Origin: Candidatus Brocadiaceae bacterium
GTDB lineage: Bacteria; Planctomycetota; Brocadiia; SM23-32
Direction of reading: 5' to 3'
DNA length: 28,151 nt
NCBI GenBank assembly: GCA_030615435.1
Contig: JAUWZH010000003.1
Location: 1 to 28,151 of the forward strand
Made by a program: the position numbers and the translations under genes. Each line of letters starts with the position of its first letter. The stretch's first letter is position 1. Shown here in pieces: positions 14,064-21,897 of the stretch. Under the pieces are notes generated by a model that was given only the letters and a program-made list of their open reading frames with translations, searched no databases and had not been told where the DNA came from.

Positions 14064-15423
14064 GCAGCGCAGAAGATACGTTTGCAGCCAGTGCGGCGCG
14101 TCTTTTCCCCGCTGGAGCGGCCGTTGCCCGAACTGCGAGGAGTGGGACACCCTCGAAGAGGCTCCTCAGGAACCGAGGCGCACGCGGGGCCGCATCGGCC
14201 CTGCGTCCAAAGGTCAGACTTACGCCCTCAGCGAAATCCCCGAGGAAGGCCACAATCGCATCCTGACCGGCATTGGGGAGTTCGATCGGGTCCTGGGGGG
14301 CGGGTTGCTGCCGGGCAGCACTGTCCTGCTCGGCGGGGATCCCGGAATCGGCAAGTCCACCATCTTGCTCCAGGCCCTCGGCCGCCTGGCCGGGCAGGGC
14401 GTGGGCTGCCTGTACGTGAGCTGTGAAGAATCACTGGGCCAGATACGACTGCGCTCCGAGCGATTCGGGCTCGCCCGCTCGCCGCTGCGCGTGGCGGCGG
14501 AGACCTCTCTGGAGGCAATAGCCGGGGTGCTGGCCGCTGAGGAGCCGCAGGTGGCGGTGGTGGACTCGATACAAATGGTGAGCCTCGAAGACATGGACTC
14601 GCCTGTGGGCAGTCTGAGCCAGCTCAAGACCTGCGCCAGCGAGCTGATCCGGCAGGCCAAGGCCGAAGGCTTTGCCCTGTTCCTCGTGGGACACATAACC
14701 AAACAGGGCGCGATTGCGGGCCCCAAAGCCCTCGAACACATGGTGGACACGGTGCTGTATTTCGAGAGCGAGCGCTTTCAGGCCCTGCGCATCCTGCGTG
14801 CCGCGAAGAACCGGTTCGGCTCCATCAACGAAATCGGCGTCTTCCAGATGGGGGAGGATGGGCTTCGGGACGTGGCGAATCCGAGCGAGCTGTTCCTGTC
14901 CGAGCGGGACGCCGGGGAAAGCGGCTCGGTCGTCACGGCGACTCTGGAGGGCAATCGCGCCCTGCTGGTGGAAATCCAGGCCCTGGTCGCCCCCAGCGCA
15001 TACGGCACCCCCGAGCGCAAGGCGAGCGGCCTCGACTACCGCCGCTTCAGCATGCTGCTCTCGGTGCTGGAGCGCCGGGTTGGACTGAACCTCGCCCGTT
15101 GTGACGCCTTTGCGAACGTGGCCGGCGGAGTGCGCATTTTCGAGCCTGCGGCCGACCTGCCCATGGCGCTTGCCGTGATCTCGAGCAGCCGTGACCTCCC
15201 CTTCCCCTCCGAAGCCGTCGCAATCGGCGAAGTGGGGCTGGCGGGGGAGGTGCGGGCCGTCAGCCAGATGGACGCGCGCCTCAAGGAAGCTCAGAAACTC
15301 GGCTTCACCGAGGCACTCATTCCCAGCGGCAATCGCGCGTCGGAGGCGCACCTGTCCATCCGCCCCCAGCGCATCCGCCATCTCCGCGACGCCGTCAAGC
15401 TGCTGGAAAGGACTGGGGGATGA
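14056..15423 (+). CDS. radA: RadA, DNA repair helicase-like ATPase
   Basis: This is a RecA-related ATPase that promotes branch migration and processing of recombination intermediates; 455 aa. The N-terminal zinc finger has C10, C13, C24 and C27. Walker A is GGDPGIGKST at 93-102. The RadA-specific KNRFG motif is at 251-255. A Lon-protease-like C-terminal domain follows (about 290-455, with EVGLAGEVRAV). The GTG at 14056 begins MGRQRRRYVCSQCG, which fits the family start, with GGAG about 10 nt upstream. Earlier in-frame starts are not convincing. It has its own promoter at 13868-13896. lysA begins 90 nt downstream and has its own promoter. Confidence 0.96.
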   Translation: MGRQRRRYVCSQCGASFPRWSGRCPNCEEWDTLEEAPQEPRRTRGRIGPASKGQTYALSEIPEEGHNRILTGIGEFDRVLGGGLLPGSTVLLGGDPGIGKSTILLQALGRLAGQGVGCLYVSCEESLGQIRLRSERFGLARSPLRVAAETSLEAIAGVLAAEEPQVAVVDSIQMVSLEDMDSPVGSLSQLKTCASELIRQAKAEGFALFLVGHITKQGAIAGPKALEHMVDTVLYFESERFQALRILRAAKNRFGSINEIGVFQMGEDGLRDVANPSELFLSERDAGESGSVVTATLEGNRALLVEIQALVAPSAYGTPERKASGLDYRRFSMLLSVLERRVGLNLARCDAFANVAGGVRIFEPAADLPMALAVISSSRDLPFPSEAVAIGEVGLAGEVRAVSQMDARLKEAQKLGFTEALIPSGNRASEAHLSIRPQRIRHLRDAVKLLERTGG

Positions 15424-15457
15424 GCGAGTCCCTTGAGCGCCGGCGACCGAAAAAGCG

Positions 15458-15485
15458 TTGACTTTTCCCCGCCAGCCTGTATCCT
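15458..15485 (+). promoter_or_regulatory. Candidate promoter of lysA
   Basis: -35 TTGACT, a 16-nt spacer, and -10 TATCCT. The predicted start is near 15492, about 22 nt before the TTG at 15514. This argues against translation from the ATG at 15433. Confidence 0.5.
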
Positions 15486-15513
15486 TTTGTTCAACTCGGA
15501 GAAAGGAAATCCT

Positions 15514-16818
15514 TTGAATTCTGATGCAGGGTTCCGTTACATTGGGGGGCGGCTTCACTGCAACGACGTCTCGGCGGACGAAATCGCAGAGCGTTTCGGG
15601 ACCCCGTGCTATCTGTACAGCGCCGGCCTGCTGCGGGAGAGATACTGTCGCATACGTGATGCCTTCGCACGGTGGGACGGCCTGGTCTGCTTCTCGGTGA
15701 AGTCGCTGAGCAACCTGGCCACACTTCGCCTGCTGGCGCAATGGGGCAGCGGGTTTGACGTGGTGAGCGGTGGTGAGCTCTATCGCGTCCTGGAGGCGGG
15801 CGGCGATCCGTCGAAGACCGTCTTTGCGGGCGTTGGCAAGACGGCCGCTGAGATCGAGTATGCGCTGCGAACCGGCGTGCGCATGCTCAACGTGGAGTCG
15901 GGGGAGGAATTGCGCGCGATTGACCGACTGGCGCGAGGGCTGGGCCGGAGGGCCACGGTGGCAATTCGCGTCAACCCGGACATTGACCCCGAGACGCACG
16001 AGAAAACCACCACCGGGAAAAAGGAAAACAAGTTCGGCGTCAGCATTGCCGGCAGCCGGAGACTGGCCGCCGAGGCCGCATCGCTCAGCGGCGTGGAACT
16101 GCGAGGGCTGCACGTGCACCTCGGCTCCCCGATCTACAGCCCCGAGCCCTACGTACACGCCCTGGAGAAGATATCGCGGCTCTGCACCGAGCTCCGGGCC
16201 GGGGGATGCCGCATGGAAACTGTAAACATAGGAGGCGGTTACTGCATCTCATACACCGGCGAGGACGTTCCGGGCCCGGAGGATTATGCCGCATCCTTGC
16301 AGGTTCTTCTTGAAAAACTGGATTGTCAGGTTATCATAGAGCCCGGCCGCTACCTTGCAGGGCCAAGCGGGCTGCTGTTGGTGCGTGTGCTGTATCGGAA
16401 GGAATCGGAGGACGGCAAGATATTCGTCGTCTGCGACGGTGGGATGAACGACCTGTTGAGGCCGAGCCTGTATGGAGCGTTTCACCGCGTGTGGCCCGCA
16501 CACAGCCCGGGGGGAATGCCTCGGGTGATGAGGGCGGAAGACCGGCACTACAGCGGCTTCCGGACCGAACTGGTGGACGTTGTGGGTCCCGTGTGTGAAA
16601 GCGGCGATTTCTTTGCGAAAGATCGTCCCCTGCCGCCCGTGAAAGGAGGAGCGCTGCTGGCCATCTTCGATGCGGGCGCTTACGGATTTACGATGAGTTC
16701 GAACTACAACTCGCGCCCGCGTCCGCCCGAGGTGGTGGTGGACTCCTCGGAAGTGTTCCTGGCGCGGCGGCGGGAGACCTATGAGGATCTTCTGAGGGCG
16801 GAAAGGCAAGGGCCGTAG
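15514..16818 (+). CDS. lysA: LysA, diaminopimelate decarboxylase
   Basis: This is the PLP enzyme that converts meso-diaminopimelate to lysine and CO2; 434 aa. It shows the alanine-racemase-type barrel, then a C-terminal beta domain. The PLP lysine is K63 in CFSVKSLSN (usually YAVKAN). GFDVVSGGEL is at 80-89, the barrel His in GLHVHLGSPI at 198-207 (usually HIGSQI), GGGY at 240-243, EPGRYLAG at 276-283, and the catalytic Cys in GPVCESGD (C361). The TTG at 15514 is chosen because AAAGGA lies about 5 nt upstream and the promoter at 15458-15485 excludes the ATG at 15433. The TGKKENKFG segment (167-175) resembles planctomycete-type LysA from memory. Arginine or ornithine decarboxylases of the same fold are less likely given CESGD. 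Confidence 0.93.
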   Translation: MNSDAGFRYIGGRLHCNDVSADEIAERFGTPCYLYSAGLLRERYCRIRDAFARWDGLVCFSVKSLSNLATLRLLAQWGSGFDVVSGGELYRVLEAGGDPSKTVFAGVGKTAAEIEYALRTGVRMLNVESGEELRAIDRLARGLGRRATVAIRVNPDIDPETHEKTTTGKKENKFGVSIAGSRRLAAEAASLSGVELRGLHVHLGSPIYSPEPYVHALEKISRLCTELRAGGCRMETVNIGGGYCISYTGEDVPGPEDYAASLQVLLEKLDCQVIIEPGRYLAGPSGLLLVRVLYRKESEDGKIFVVCDGGMNDLLRPSLYGAFHRVWPAHSPGGMPRVMRAEDRHYSGFRTELVDVVGPVCESGDFFAKDRPLPPVKGGALLAIFDAGAYGFTMSSNYNSRPRPPEVVVDSSEVFLARRRETYEDLLRAERQGP

Positions 16819-16832
16819 CGCCCGCGCGGGCG
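16819..16832 (+). terminator. GC hairpin directly after lysA, possible weak terminator
   Basis: CGCCC, GCGC loop, GGGCG: a short GC-only palindrome beginning at the base after the lysA stop. No T-run follows, so it is weak evidence for termination. The rest of the 129-nt gap to the next gene shows no clear promoter. Confidence 0.25.
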
Positions 16833-16947
16833 AGCGCGCGTCATGGGGCGCTCGGCTGGCCTGGCCGCAGCGTAGTGAGATAAGAAGAGCGGAGGTGTCT
16901 GCGAGGTGTGCGTTCTGAGCCAGACCATTTGAGTAAAGGAGAGACAA

Positions 16948-18828
16948 ATGCTTGGGAAAGTGGCGCGGTTAGGTCTATGGCCGGCGCTGGGAGCGGTGAT
17001 GATGCTCGCAATCCCTGTTTTGGCCCAGACCGTGGATCCGGAAATGGCCCTCTTCCAGCAGGGCGTTGAGCATTACAACAAGGGCGAGTACGCCGAGGCA
17101 AAGGACACGCTCGACGAGATGTTGTCCTTGAAGCCCAGTTCACAACTCGCCCTGCGGATGCGCCGGGATGCGGAGCTGGGGCTTTTTGCCCGAATGGTAG
17201 GCGAAGGAGACAGGGAGCTCGCTGCCACGGCGCAAAAAGTGATCGAAATGATGAATCAGGCCGTACGGGAGACAAAGCGGGAAGTGGCAGACCCTGAGAA
17301 GCTGCTGACCGACTTCCAAAGCCCCGACATGCATGCCTACCTCGCGGCGCGGTCTCTGATTGTCGGCCACGGAGCCTACTCGGTTCCATACCTGCTGCCA
17401 TTCATGACGCGGCAGGGGGCCAGGAATCAGATGATCGCGGCCCGGACGATCTCCACGTTGACCGACATCGGCAGGGTAGCCAGCATGCCTCTGCTGGAGG
17501 CGCTGGCCAGCGAGGACGAAACGGTCAGGTTGAGAATCGCCGCGACACTCGGCCAGTTGGGCGACAAGCGGGCGGTGGCCTCCCTGCTGGGCATCTGCGA
17601 GGATCCGGAGGCATCGGAGGCCCTCGTGGAAGCGGCGAAGGAGGCGCTCAGCAGCATTACCGGCCTCAGCGTGGAGACCCTTGGTCCTGCCGTCCGAGAG
17701 TATGAAATCCTGGTCAGACACTACATCGCGGAAGAGGCGACCTCCGTGGGATACGTCTACGGCACGTGGCAGGCGGTATGGAGCTGGAAGCCTGAAGCGG
17801 AAAACCTGCGCGACAGGCTCTCCTACGAACTCGTGCCTACCTACCTCTACTACCAGCGGCAGGCCACCGAGTGTGCCCTCAAGGCGCTCAAGCTCGATCC
17901 TGGAAACGCCGAGCTCAAGAGTCTCCTGGTGACCGCCCTGTGCCGTCAGCTTCGGCTGACCCGCGCTCTTGCCCGGTTTGCGGAAAGCGAGCAGATCCGG
18001 CAGGACGCTGCGGCGAGGGCGGCTCAACTTGAGAAACGCGTGCCCGTGGTTTGCCACCTGTTTGACGCCGACCTCGTCGGCAAAGCGCTGCAGGAAGCTC
18101 TGGATCTGGGCGATGAGGACACGAGCCTCTACCTCGTGAAGGTCCTTGGCACGAAGGCCGGCCTGGAGGCCGGGGAAGGTGCCCAGGCCCTGATGGCCGC
18201 CCTCGACTTCCCTGATAAGGACGTGCGCTACCAGGCGAGCGTCGAGATCGTCAAGGCATTTCCGGACGGAGCGCTCGGAAACCCGGAGAAGGTCATGCAG
18301 GTCCTTTCGGGGGCGCTGAACCCGGCGAGAACCCGGCTGATCCCCTCGTTAGGGGCCCGGGCCGCAGAAGAGGTGCAGATCATCCCCCAGAGCGAGCGGG
18401 CTGAGACCATCCTGCTGGCTGCCACGACCCTCGCGGCCGTCAATCCGCGGACGACTGAATACCCCCTGGGGATAGCCGAGCCCCCCCTCATCGCGGCGCT
18501 CACAGGTTACGGGGAATCGGTCAGCCTGGCTGCGGTCGAGAACCTGAAGCGCTTCGGCTCGACCGATGCAATTGGTCCCCTCGCAAAGCTGGTCTCGGGC
18601 GAGGAGACTTCCCCCGAGCTGAAGGCAAGCGCCTGTCACGCCATAGCGGCTGTGGTCGCCCGCACGAGCCAGGAGCTGCCCGCCGAGACGGTGGAGGTGC
18701 TCAATACTGCCCTCCAGAGCGAGGTCCAGGCAGTTCGGGAGGCCGCCGCCGAAGCCATAGGGGTGGCCGGCGTCACGGAGGGTGAGATCCTCGGCCTGGT
18801 AGAGACATACGCTTCAGGGGGCGAATAG
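16948..18828 (+). CDS. Secreted TPR/HEAT-repeat protein of unknown function
   Basis: I do not recognise a named family. The protein has 626 aa, with an N-terminal signal peptide (basic start, hydrophobic core, VLAQ near residue 27). A TPR-like pair follows at about 31-75 (GVEHYNKGEYAEAKDTLDEM). HEAT-like repeats lie at about 130-240, for example SEDETVRLRIAATLGQLGDK. A second TPR-like section with YYQRQATECALKALKLDP is near the middle, and more HEAT-like repeats run to the C-terminus. It should be a periplasmic or cell-envelope scaffold for protein-protein contacts. The ATG at 16948 has AAAGGAGA about 5 nt upstream. No enzyme motif is visible. The gene seems to stand alone between lysA and the epimerase-like gene. 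A strong hairpin lies just past its stop. Confidence 0.8.
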   Translation: MLGKVARLGLWPALGAVMMLAIPVLAQTVDPEMALFQQGVEHYNKGEYAEAKDTLDEMLSLKPSSQLALRMRRDAELGLFARMVGEGDRELAATAQKVIEMMNQAVRETKREVADPEKLLTDFQSPDMHAYLAARSLIVGHGAYSVPYLLPFMTRQGARNQMIAARTISTLTDIGRVASMPLLEALASEDETVRLRIAATLGQLGDKRAVASLLGICEDPEASEALVEAAKEALSSITGLSVETLGPAVREYEILVRHYIAEEATSVGYVYGTWQAVWSWKPEAENLRDRLSYELVPTYLYYQRQATECALKALKLDPGNAELKSLLVTALCRQLRLTRALARFAESEQIRQDAAARAAQLEKRVPVVCHLFDADLVGKALQEALDLGDEDTSLYLVKVLGTKAGLEAGEGAQALMAALDFPDKDVRYQASVEIVKAFPDGALGNPEKVMQVLSGALNPARTRLIPSLGARAAEEVQIIPQSERAETILLAATTLAAVNPRTTEYPLGIAEPPLIAALTGYGESVSLAAVENLKRFGSTDAIGPLAKLVSGEETSPELKASACHAIAAVVARTSQELPAETVEVLNTALQSEVQAVREAAAEAIGVAGVTEGEILGLVETYASGGE

Positions 18829-18841
18829 GCGGTCAGTGCCG

Positions 18842-18882
18842 CCTCGCAAGTGCCTACTTCGCCGAAGTAGGCACTGCGGAGG
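18842..18882 (+). repeat. Long palindromic hairpin after the HEAT gene (terminator or dispersed palindrome)
   Basis: The 12-nt arms AGTGCCTACTTC (18849-18860) and GAAGTAGGCACT (18864-18875) are perfectly complementary around a GCC loop. The stem extends outward by six more pairs, with one bulged base on each side (CCTCGC with GCGGAGG). It starts 14 nt past the stop of the HEAT protein. No T-run follows. It could act as a bidirectional stabiliser or terminator, or be one copy of a dispersed palindromic repeat. Confidence 0.65.
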
Positions 18883-19021
18883 ATGGGTCGGCTTACGAAG
18901 GCTGGAAGCGCGGAGCCGCGGAGAAGTGGCGGCGAGCCTCTTCTGCGTCGGCTGCCGCTCCGTATCTACGTGTCCGCTCGTTAGGCCGGAGCCCGGATCA
19001 CACCACACAAGGGGAAATGCC

Positions 19022-19855
19022 ATGCTGAAATCCATCAGCGTCTGGGCGCTGAAAGACAACGAGACTCGCCCGGCGCAATCACTGTTCGCCGAGGCGAAGG
19101 GGCACGGATTCGACGGTATCGAGCCTGCGGTTGGAGCCGCCGGGATTCTGACGCCCGAGACGAGCGAATCCGAATGCGCCGGCCTCCTGCGGGTGGCCCA
19201 ACAGGAGGGCATCGCAATCTCGAGTCTGGCCAGCGGCCTGGGCTGGGACTACCCGCTCTCCGACCAGGACCTGGAGGTGCGCAACAGAGGGATCGAGATC
19301 CAGAAGAGCGCCCTGCGCATTGCCGGCTGGCTCGGAGTCGAGTGCCTGCTGGTGATCCCGGGGCAGGTTTCGGGATTCGACTCCACGGGCCCGGACCATG
19401 TGCCCTACGACGTGACCTGTGAGAACATGCGCGCCAGCATCTCAGAGCTCATCCCGACGGCCGAAGAAGCCGGGGTCAAGATCGGCATCGAGAATGTCTG
19501 GAACAAGGTCCTGCTCAGCCCCCTGGAGATGAGGGATTTCATAGACAGCTTCGCATCGCCCTGGGTGGCCTCGTATCTGGACGTGGGCAACATGATCGTA
19601 ACCGGCTATGCAGAGGACTGGGTGAAGGTTCTGGGGGCGCGGGTCGCCGGCGTGCACTTCAAGGATTTCAAGCGGGAGGTAGGCACGCTTGACGGTTTCT
19701 GTGACCTGCTGGAGGGGGACGTGAACTACCCGGCGGTCATGGCGGGACTGCGCGAGGCGGGCTACGACGGGCCGTGGGTGGCGGAATTCTTCGCGCTGGA
19801 TTCGGAAGGTCTTGAGAAGGTGTCTGGGGCCGTGGATGAGATCCTTGCCATGTGA
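19022..19855 (+). CDS. Sugar phosphate isomerase/epimerase-like TIM-barrel protein
   Basis: This protein has 277 aa and belongs to the xylose-isomerase-like TIM-barrel superfamily (AP endonuclease 2 fold, COG1082), related to tagatose 3-epimerase and UlaE. Metal-binding residues are in place: E157 in GIENVWNK, D187 in YLDVGN, H212 in VHFKDFKR, and E255 in WVAEFF. It probably binds a divalent metal and acts on a ketose or its phosphate, but the substrate cannot be told. The ATG at 19022 has AGGGG about 7 nt upstream. Longer in-frame starts run into the hairpin region. It lies alone, 115 nt before rpsJ, which has its own promoter. No sugar transport or catabolic genes flank it. Confidence 0.88.
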   Translation: MLKSISVWALKDNETRPAQSLFAEAKGHGFDGIEPAVGAAGILTPETSESECAGLLRVAQQEGIAISSLASGLGWDYPLSDQDLEVRNRGIEIQKSALRIAGWLGVECLLVIPGQVSGFDSTGPDHVPYDVTCENMRASISELIPTAEEAGVKIGIENVWNKVLLSPLEMRDFIDSFASPWVASYLDVGNMIVTGYAEDWVKVLGARVAGVHFKDFKREVGTLDGFCDLLEGDVNYPAVMAGLREAGYDGPWVAEFFALDSEGLEKVSGAVDEILAM

Positions 19856-19880
19856 AAGGGCGGCCATCCGGCAGATTCAC

Positions 19881-19908
19881 TTGACAGTGGCACGTTTCTT
19901 GTTAGAAT
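19881..19908 (+). promoter_or_regulatory. Strong sigma70-like promoter of the S10-spc ribosomal cluster
   Basis: -35 TTGACA (perfect), a 16-nt spacer, and -10 TAGAAT (one mismatch). The predicted start is near 19915, about 55 nt before the rpsJ ATG. It is the best promoter match in the window and shows that the cluster starts at rpsJ here. The leader is too short for a large E. coli-type L4-binding element. Confidence 0.7.
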
Positions 19909-19969
19909 CAACATGTGCGTTGGCTGGCGATTGAGCTATGATGACTTCCCTTGCGCAGAAGAAACGAGT

Positions 19970-20275
19970 ATGGCCGAAAAAATCCGCATCAGAATGGAAG
20001 CCTATGATCACCGGTTGCTGGACCGCTCGGTGAGGGACATCGTGAACGCGGCCACCCGGAGCGGGGCGAAGGTGAAGGGCCCTGTTCCCTTGCCCACCCG
20101 CATCGAGCGCTATACCGTGCTCAGATCGCCGCATGTGGACAAGAGGTCCCGCGAGCAGTTTGAAATACGAACGCACAAGAGGTTGATTGACATCATTGAT
20201 CCGACGATCCCGACTGTTGACGCCTTGAACAGCCTGAAGATTCCGGCCGGCGTGGAGATCAAAATCAAGGTGTAA
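19970..20275 (+). CDS. rpsJ: 30S ribosomal protein S10
   Basis: S10 of the 30S head, also the NusE partner of NusB and NusG in antitermination; 101 aa, the usual length. The family pattern is clear: KIRIRMEAYDHRLLD, GPVPLPTRIERYTVLRSPHV, REQFEIRTHKRLIDI, then IPAGVEIKIK. The ATG at 19970 matches the family N-terminus. An in-frame ATG at 19913 would add 19 non-family residues and lies before the predicted transcription start. It is the first gene of the cluster, and is followed by an unusually long 268-nt spacer. Confidence 0.97.
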   Translation: MAEKIRIRMEAYDHRLLDRSVRDIVNAATRSGAKVKGPVPLPTRIERYTVLRSPHVDKRSREQFEIRTHKRLIDIIDPTIPTVDALNSLKIPAGVEIKIKV

Positions 20276-20280
20276 CCGGC

Positions 20281-20308
20281 GGGGCCCGAAGGGGGCCGTA
20301 GGGGCCCC
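20281..20308 (+). other. GC-rich hairpin shortly after rpsJ
   Basis: GGGGCCC (20281-20287) can pair with GGGCCCC (20302-20308) around a 14-nt loop. A shorter internal pairing is possible as an alternative. It starts 5 nt after the rpsJ stop and has no T-run, so it may be an attenuator or stabiliser rather than a full terminator. Confidence 0.4.
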
Positions 20309-20384
20309 AGCAGACGGCCGCATACGAAGGTTGCGCGACTGATTGCGGCGCGGCCGGACCGCCTCTTCCAGCAAGCATTTCCCG

Positions 20385-20406
20385 GGGCGCATGTTCCAAT
20401 GCGCCC
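20385..20406 (+). other. Perfect 8-bp hairpin in the rpsJ-rplC spacer
   Basis: GGGCGCAT (20385-20392) and ATGCGCCC (20399-20406) flank a 6-nt loop. Only GATTT follows, so it is at best a weak terminator. It could be an attenuation or protein-binding element for rplC and the downstream genes. Confidence 0.45.
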
Positions 20407-20440
20407 GATTTCACCGCTCTCTGGGAGCGAGAAACCAGGC

Positions 20441-20479
20441 GAAGGAGGAATCTGTTTGCTGACCGGTGAGGGGCACTGA
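20441..20479 (+). promoter_or_regulatory. Orphan strong Shine-Dalgarno with a possible 7-codon leader
   Basis: GAAGGAGGAA at 20441-20450 is close to a perfect ribosome-binding site but lies nearly 100 nt upstream of the rplC ATG. Seven to eight nt after its core, TTG at 20456 opens a 7-codon frame ending in TGA at 20477-20479. An in-frame GTG for rplC at 20466 is too far from this site (about 17 nt) to be its obvious start. Confidence 0.3.
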
Positions 20480-20543
20480 AACGCCGAGTCCCTGCGCGGC
20501 ATGGAAGGTGGTGCAGCAGGGTACCGAACGGAGCGCGCGAAGC

Positions 20544-21185
20544 ATGACTAAGGCCTTGTTGGGCAAAAAGATAGGAATGACGCAGATTTTCGACGAGGCC
20601 GGTGTGCTCGTTCCCGTCACCGTGCTGCAGGTGGGCCCTTGTTTCGTCGTGCAAGTCAAGAACGACCGCGAAGGCTCCTGTAAGGCAGTCCAGATCGGGT
20701 TCGACGAAAGGAAAAGAAAGAATACCCCCAGGCCCCAGCTCGGGCATTTCGACAAGGCTCGAGTTGACCCGAGGCGGGTGTTGCGGGACGTGGAGCCCGA
20801 GGATGGGGCGGAACTGGAGCCGGGACAGAGCCTGGGGGCTGAGGTGTTCTCCGGCATCGAGTTCGTGGATGTCACGGGCATCAGCAAGGGGCGGGGTTTT
20901 GCCGGTGTAATCAAGAGGCATGGGTTCCACGGTGGACCGGCGTCCCACGGCTCCCAGACGCACAGGCGCCCGGGCTCTATCGGTCCCGGGACCTCTCCCG
21001 GACGGGTATTCAAGGGAAAGAAGCTGCCCGGCCACATGGGCGCCGAACGGGTAACGGTTCGCAACCTGCGGGTCGCGAGGGTAGAGGAGGGCCGGAACCT
21101 GATCCTGGTAAGGGGGGCCGTCCCGGGGCACAATGGCGGATACGTGCTCGTCCGGAAGACAAAAGCTGTCCACGCGAAAGGCTAG
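20544..21185 (+). CDS. rplC: 50S ribosomal protein L3
   Basis: L3 is an early assembly protein that reaches towards the peptidyl transferase centre; 213 aa. It starts MTKALLGKKIGMTQIF, as the family does. It contains the loop region FAGVIKRHGFHGGPASHGS and GSIGPGTSPGRVFKGK, and ends with the usual basic GYVLVRK. The ATG at 20544 has only a weak GGAG about 10 nt upstream. An in-frame GTG at 20466 would add 26 residues without family similarity. It lies 37 nt before rplD. Confidence 0.97.
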   Translation: MTKALLGKKIGMTQIFDEAGVLVPVTVLQVGPCFVVQVKNDREGSCKAVQIGFDERKRKNTPRPQLGHFDKARVDPRRVLRDVEPEDGAELEPGQSLGAEVFSGIEFVDVTGISKGRGFAGVIKRHGFHGGPASHGSQTHRRPGSIGPGTSPGRVFKGKKLPGHMGAERVTVRNLRVARVEEGRNLILVRGAVPGHNGGYVLVRKTKAVHAKG

Positions 21186-21222
21186 TTCGAACGAAGCGCC
21201 GGGCTTTCGAACAGGAAAAGAG

Positions 21223-21897
21223 ATGATAAGGGTGCCGGTTTACAGCATGGATGGCGGGCTCGTCGAGGAGATGGAGGTGGAGGAGTCTTACCTCGGCGGC
21301 AGGGTCAATAGGGACGTCCTGCGCCAGGCCATCGTTACGTATGAGGCCAATCAGCGCCGCGGCACCGCCAAGACCAAGACACGGTCCGAAGTAAGCTACT
21401 CTAACAAGAAGCCATGGCGTCAGAAACACACCGGCAGGGCACGCGCGGGAACCCGTGCCAGCCCCCTCTGGGTGGGCGGAGGCACCACCTTCGGCCCCGT
21501 GCCGCGGGATTTCTCCAAGAAGCTCAACAAGAAGATGCGCCGCAAAGCCCTCGCCTCGGCCCTGCTGGCAAAGCTGCAGGCCGGCGAGATCAAGGTCCTG
21601 GACGGCCTCGAGATCCTCGAACCCAAGACCAGGGAAATGGTTCGCATCGTCAGGAACCTCGGAGTCAACAGGACGTTCCTGATAGTGCTGCCCCGGCACG
21701 ACGCCCTGCTGTGGCGCTGCACCCGGAACATACCGGGGGCCGCCATGATGAACGTCCGCGAACTGAACCCTTACCAGGTTCTGCGCGCCCGGGAAATCAT
21801 CTTTACCAGGGAGGCTTTCGACCAGTTGCTCGGTGCCGCTCGGGAGGCAGCTGCCTCAGCACCAGCGCCCGGGGCTCCGCCTGCGGAAGGTGAATGA
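21223..21897 (+). CDS. rplD: 50S ribosomal protein L4
   Basis: L4 lines the exit tunnel through an extended loop, and in some bacteria it represses its own operon; 224 aa. Visible are VPVYSMDGG at the N-terminus, the loop KPWRQKHTGRARAGTRASPL, the segment GGGTTFGPVPRDF, and NVRELNPYQVLRA near the end. The last 20 or so residues are an Ala/Pro-rich acidic tail beyond the normal end. The ATG at 21223 has AGGAAAAG just upstream; earlier in-frame starts overlap rplC. The stop overlaps the rplW start as ATGA. Confidence 0.96.
   Translation: MIRVPVYSMDGGLVEEMEVEESYLGGRVNRDVLRQAIVTYEANQRRGTAKTKTRSEVSYSNKKPWRQKHTGRARAGTRASPLWVGGGTTFGPVPRDFSKKLNKKMRRKALASALLAKLQAGEIKVLDGLEILEPKTREMVRIVRNLGVNRTFLIVLPRHDALLWRCTRNIPGAAMMNVRELNPYQVLRAREIIFTREAFDQLLGAAREAAASAPAPGAPPAEGE

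Noticed and set aside
13868..14266. Frame from the ATG at 13868 with a hydrophobic, signal-like N-terminus (MTTPLRLFILLIHQVG)
   Set aside because: Its start is inside the -35 hexamer of the radA promoter, and it continues out of frame through the clear radA coding region. The hydrophobic start is probably chance.
18884..19021. Imperfect inverted pairs in the spacer before the epimerase-like gene (CGGAG with CTCCG, AGAAG with CTTCT)
   Set aside because: The pairs are short and separated by large unpaired stretches. They could be chance in GC-rich sequence, and no known riboswitch motif is present.
20466..20543. N-terminally extended L3 from the GTG at 20466
   Set aside because: The added 26 residues have no family similarity, and the strong ribosome-binding site is about 17 nt away from the GTG. 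The family start at 20544 is preferred.
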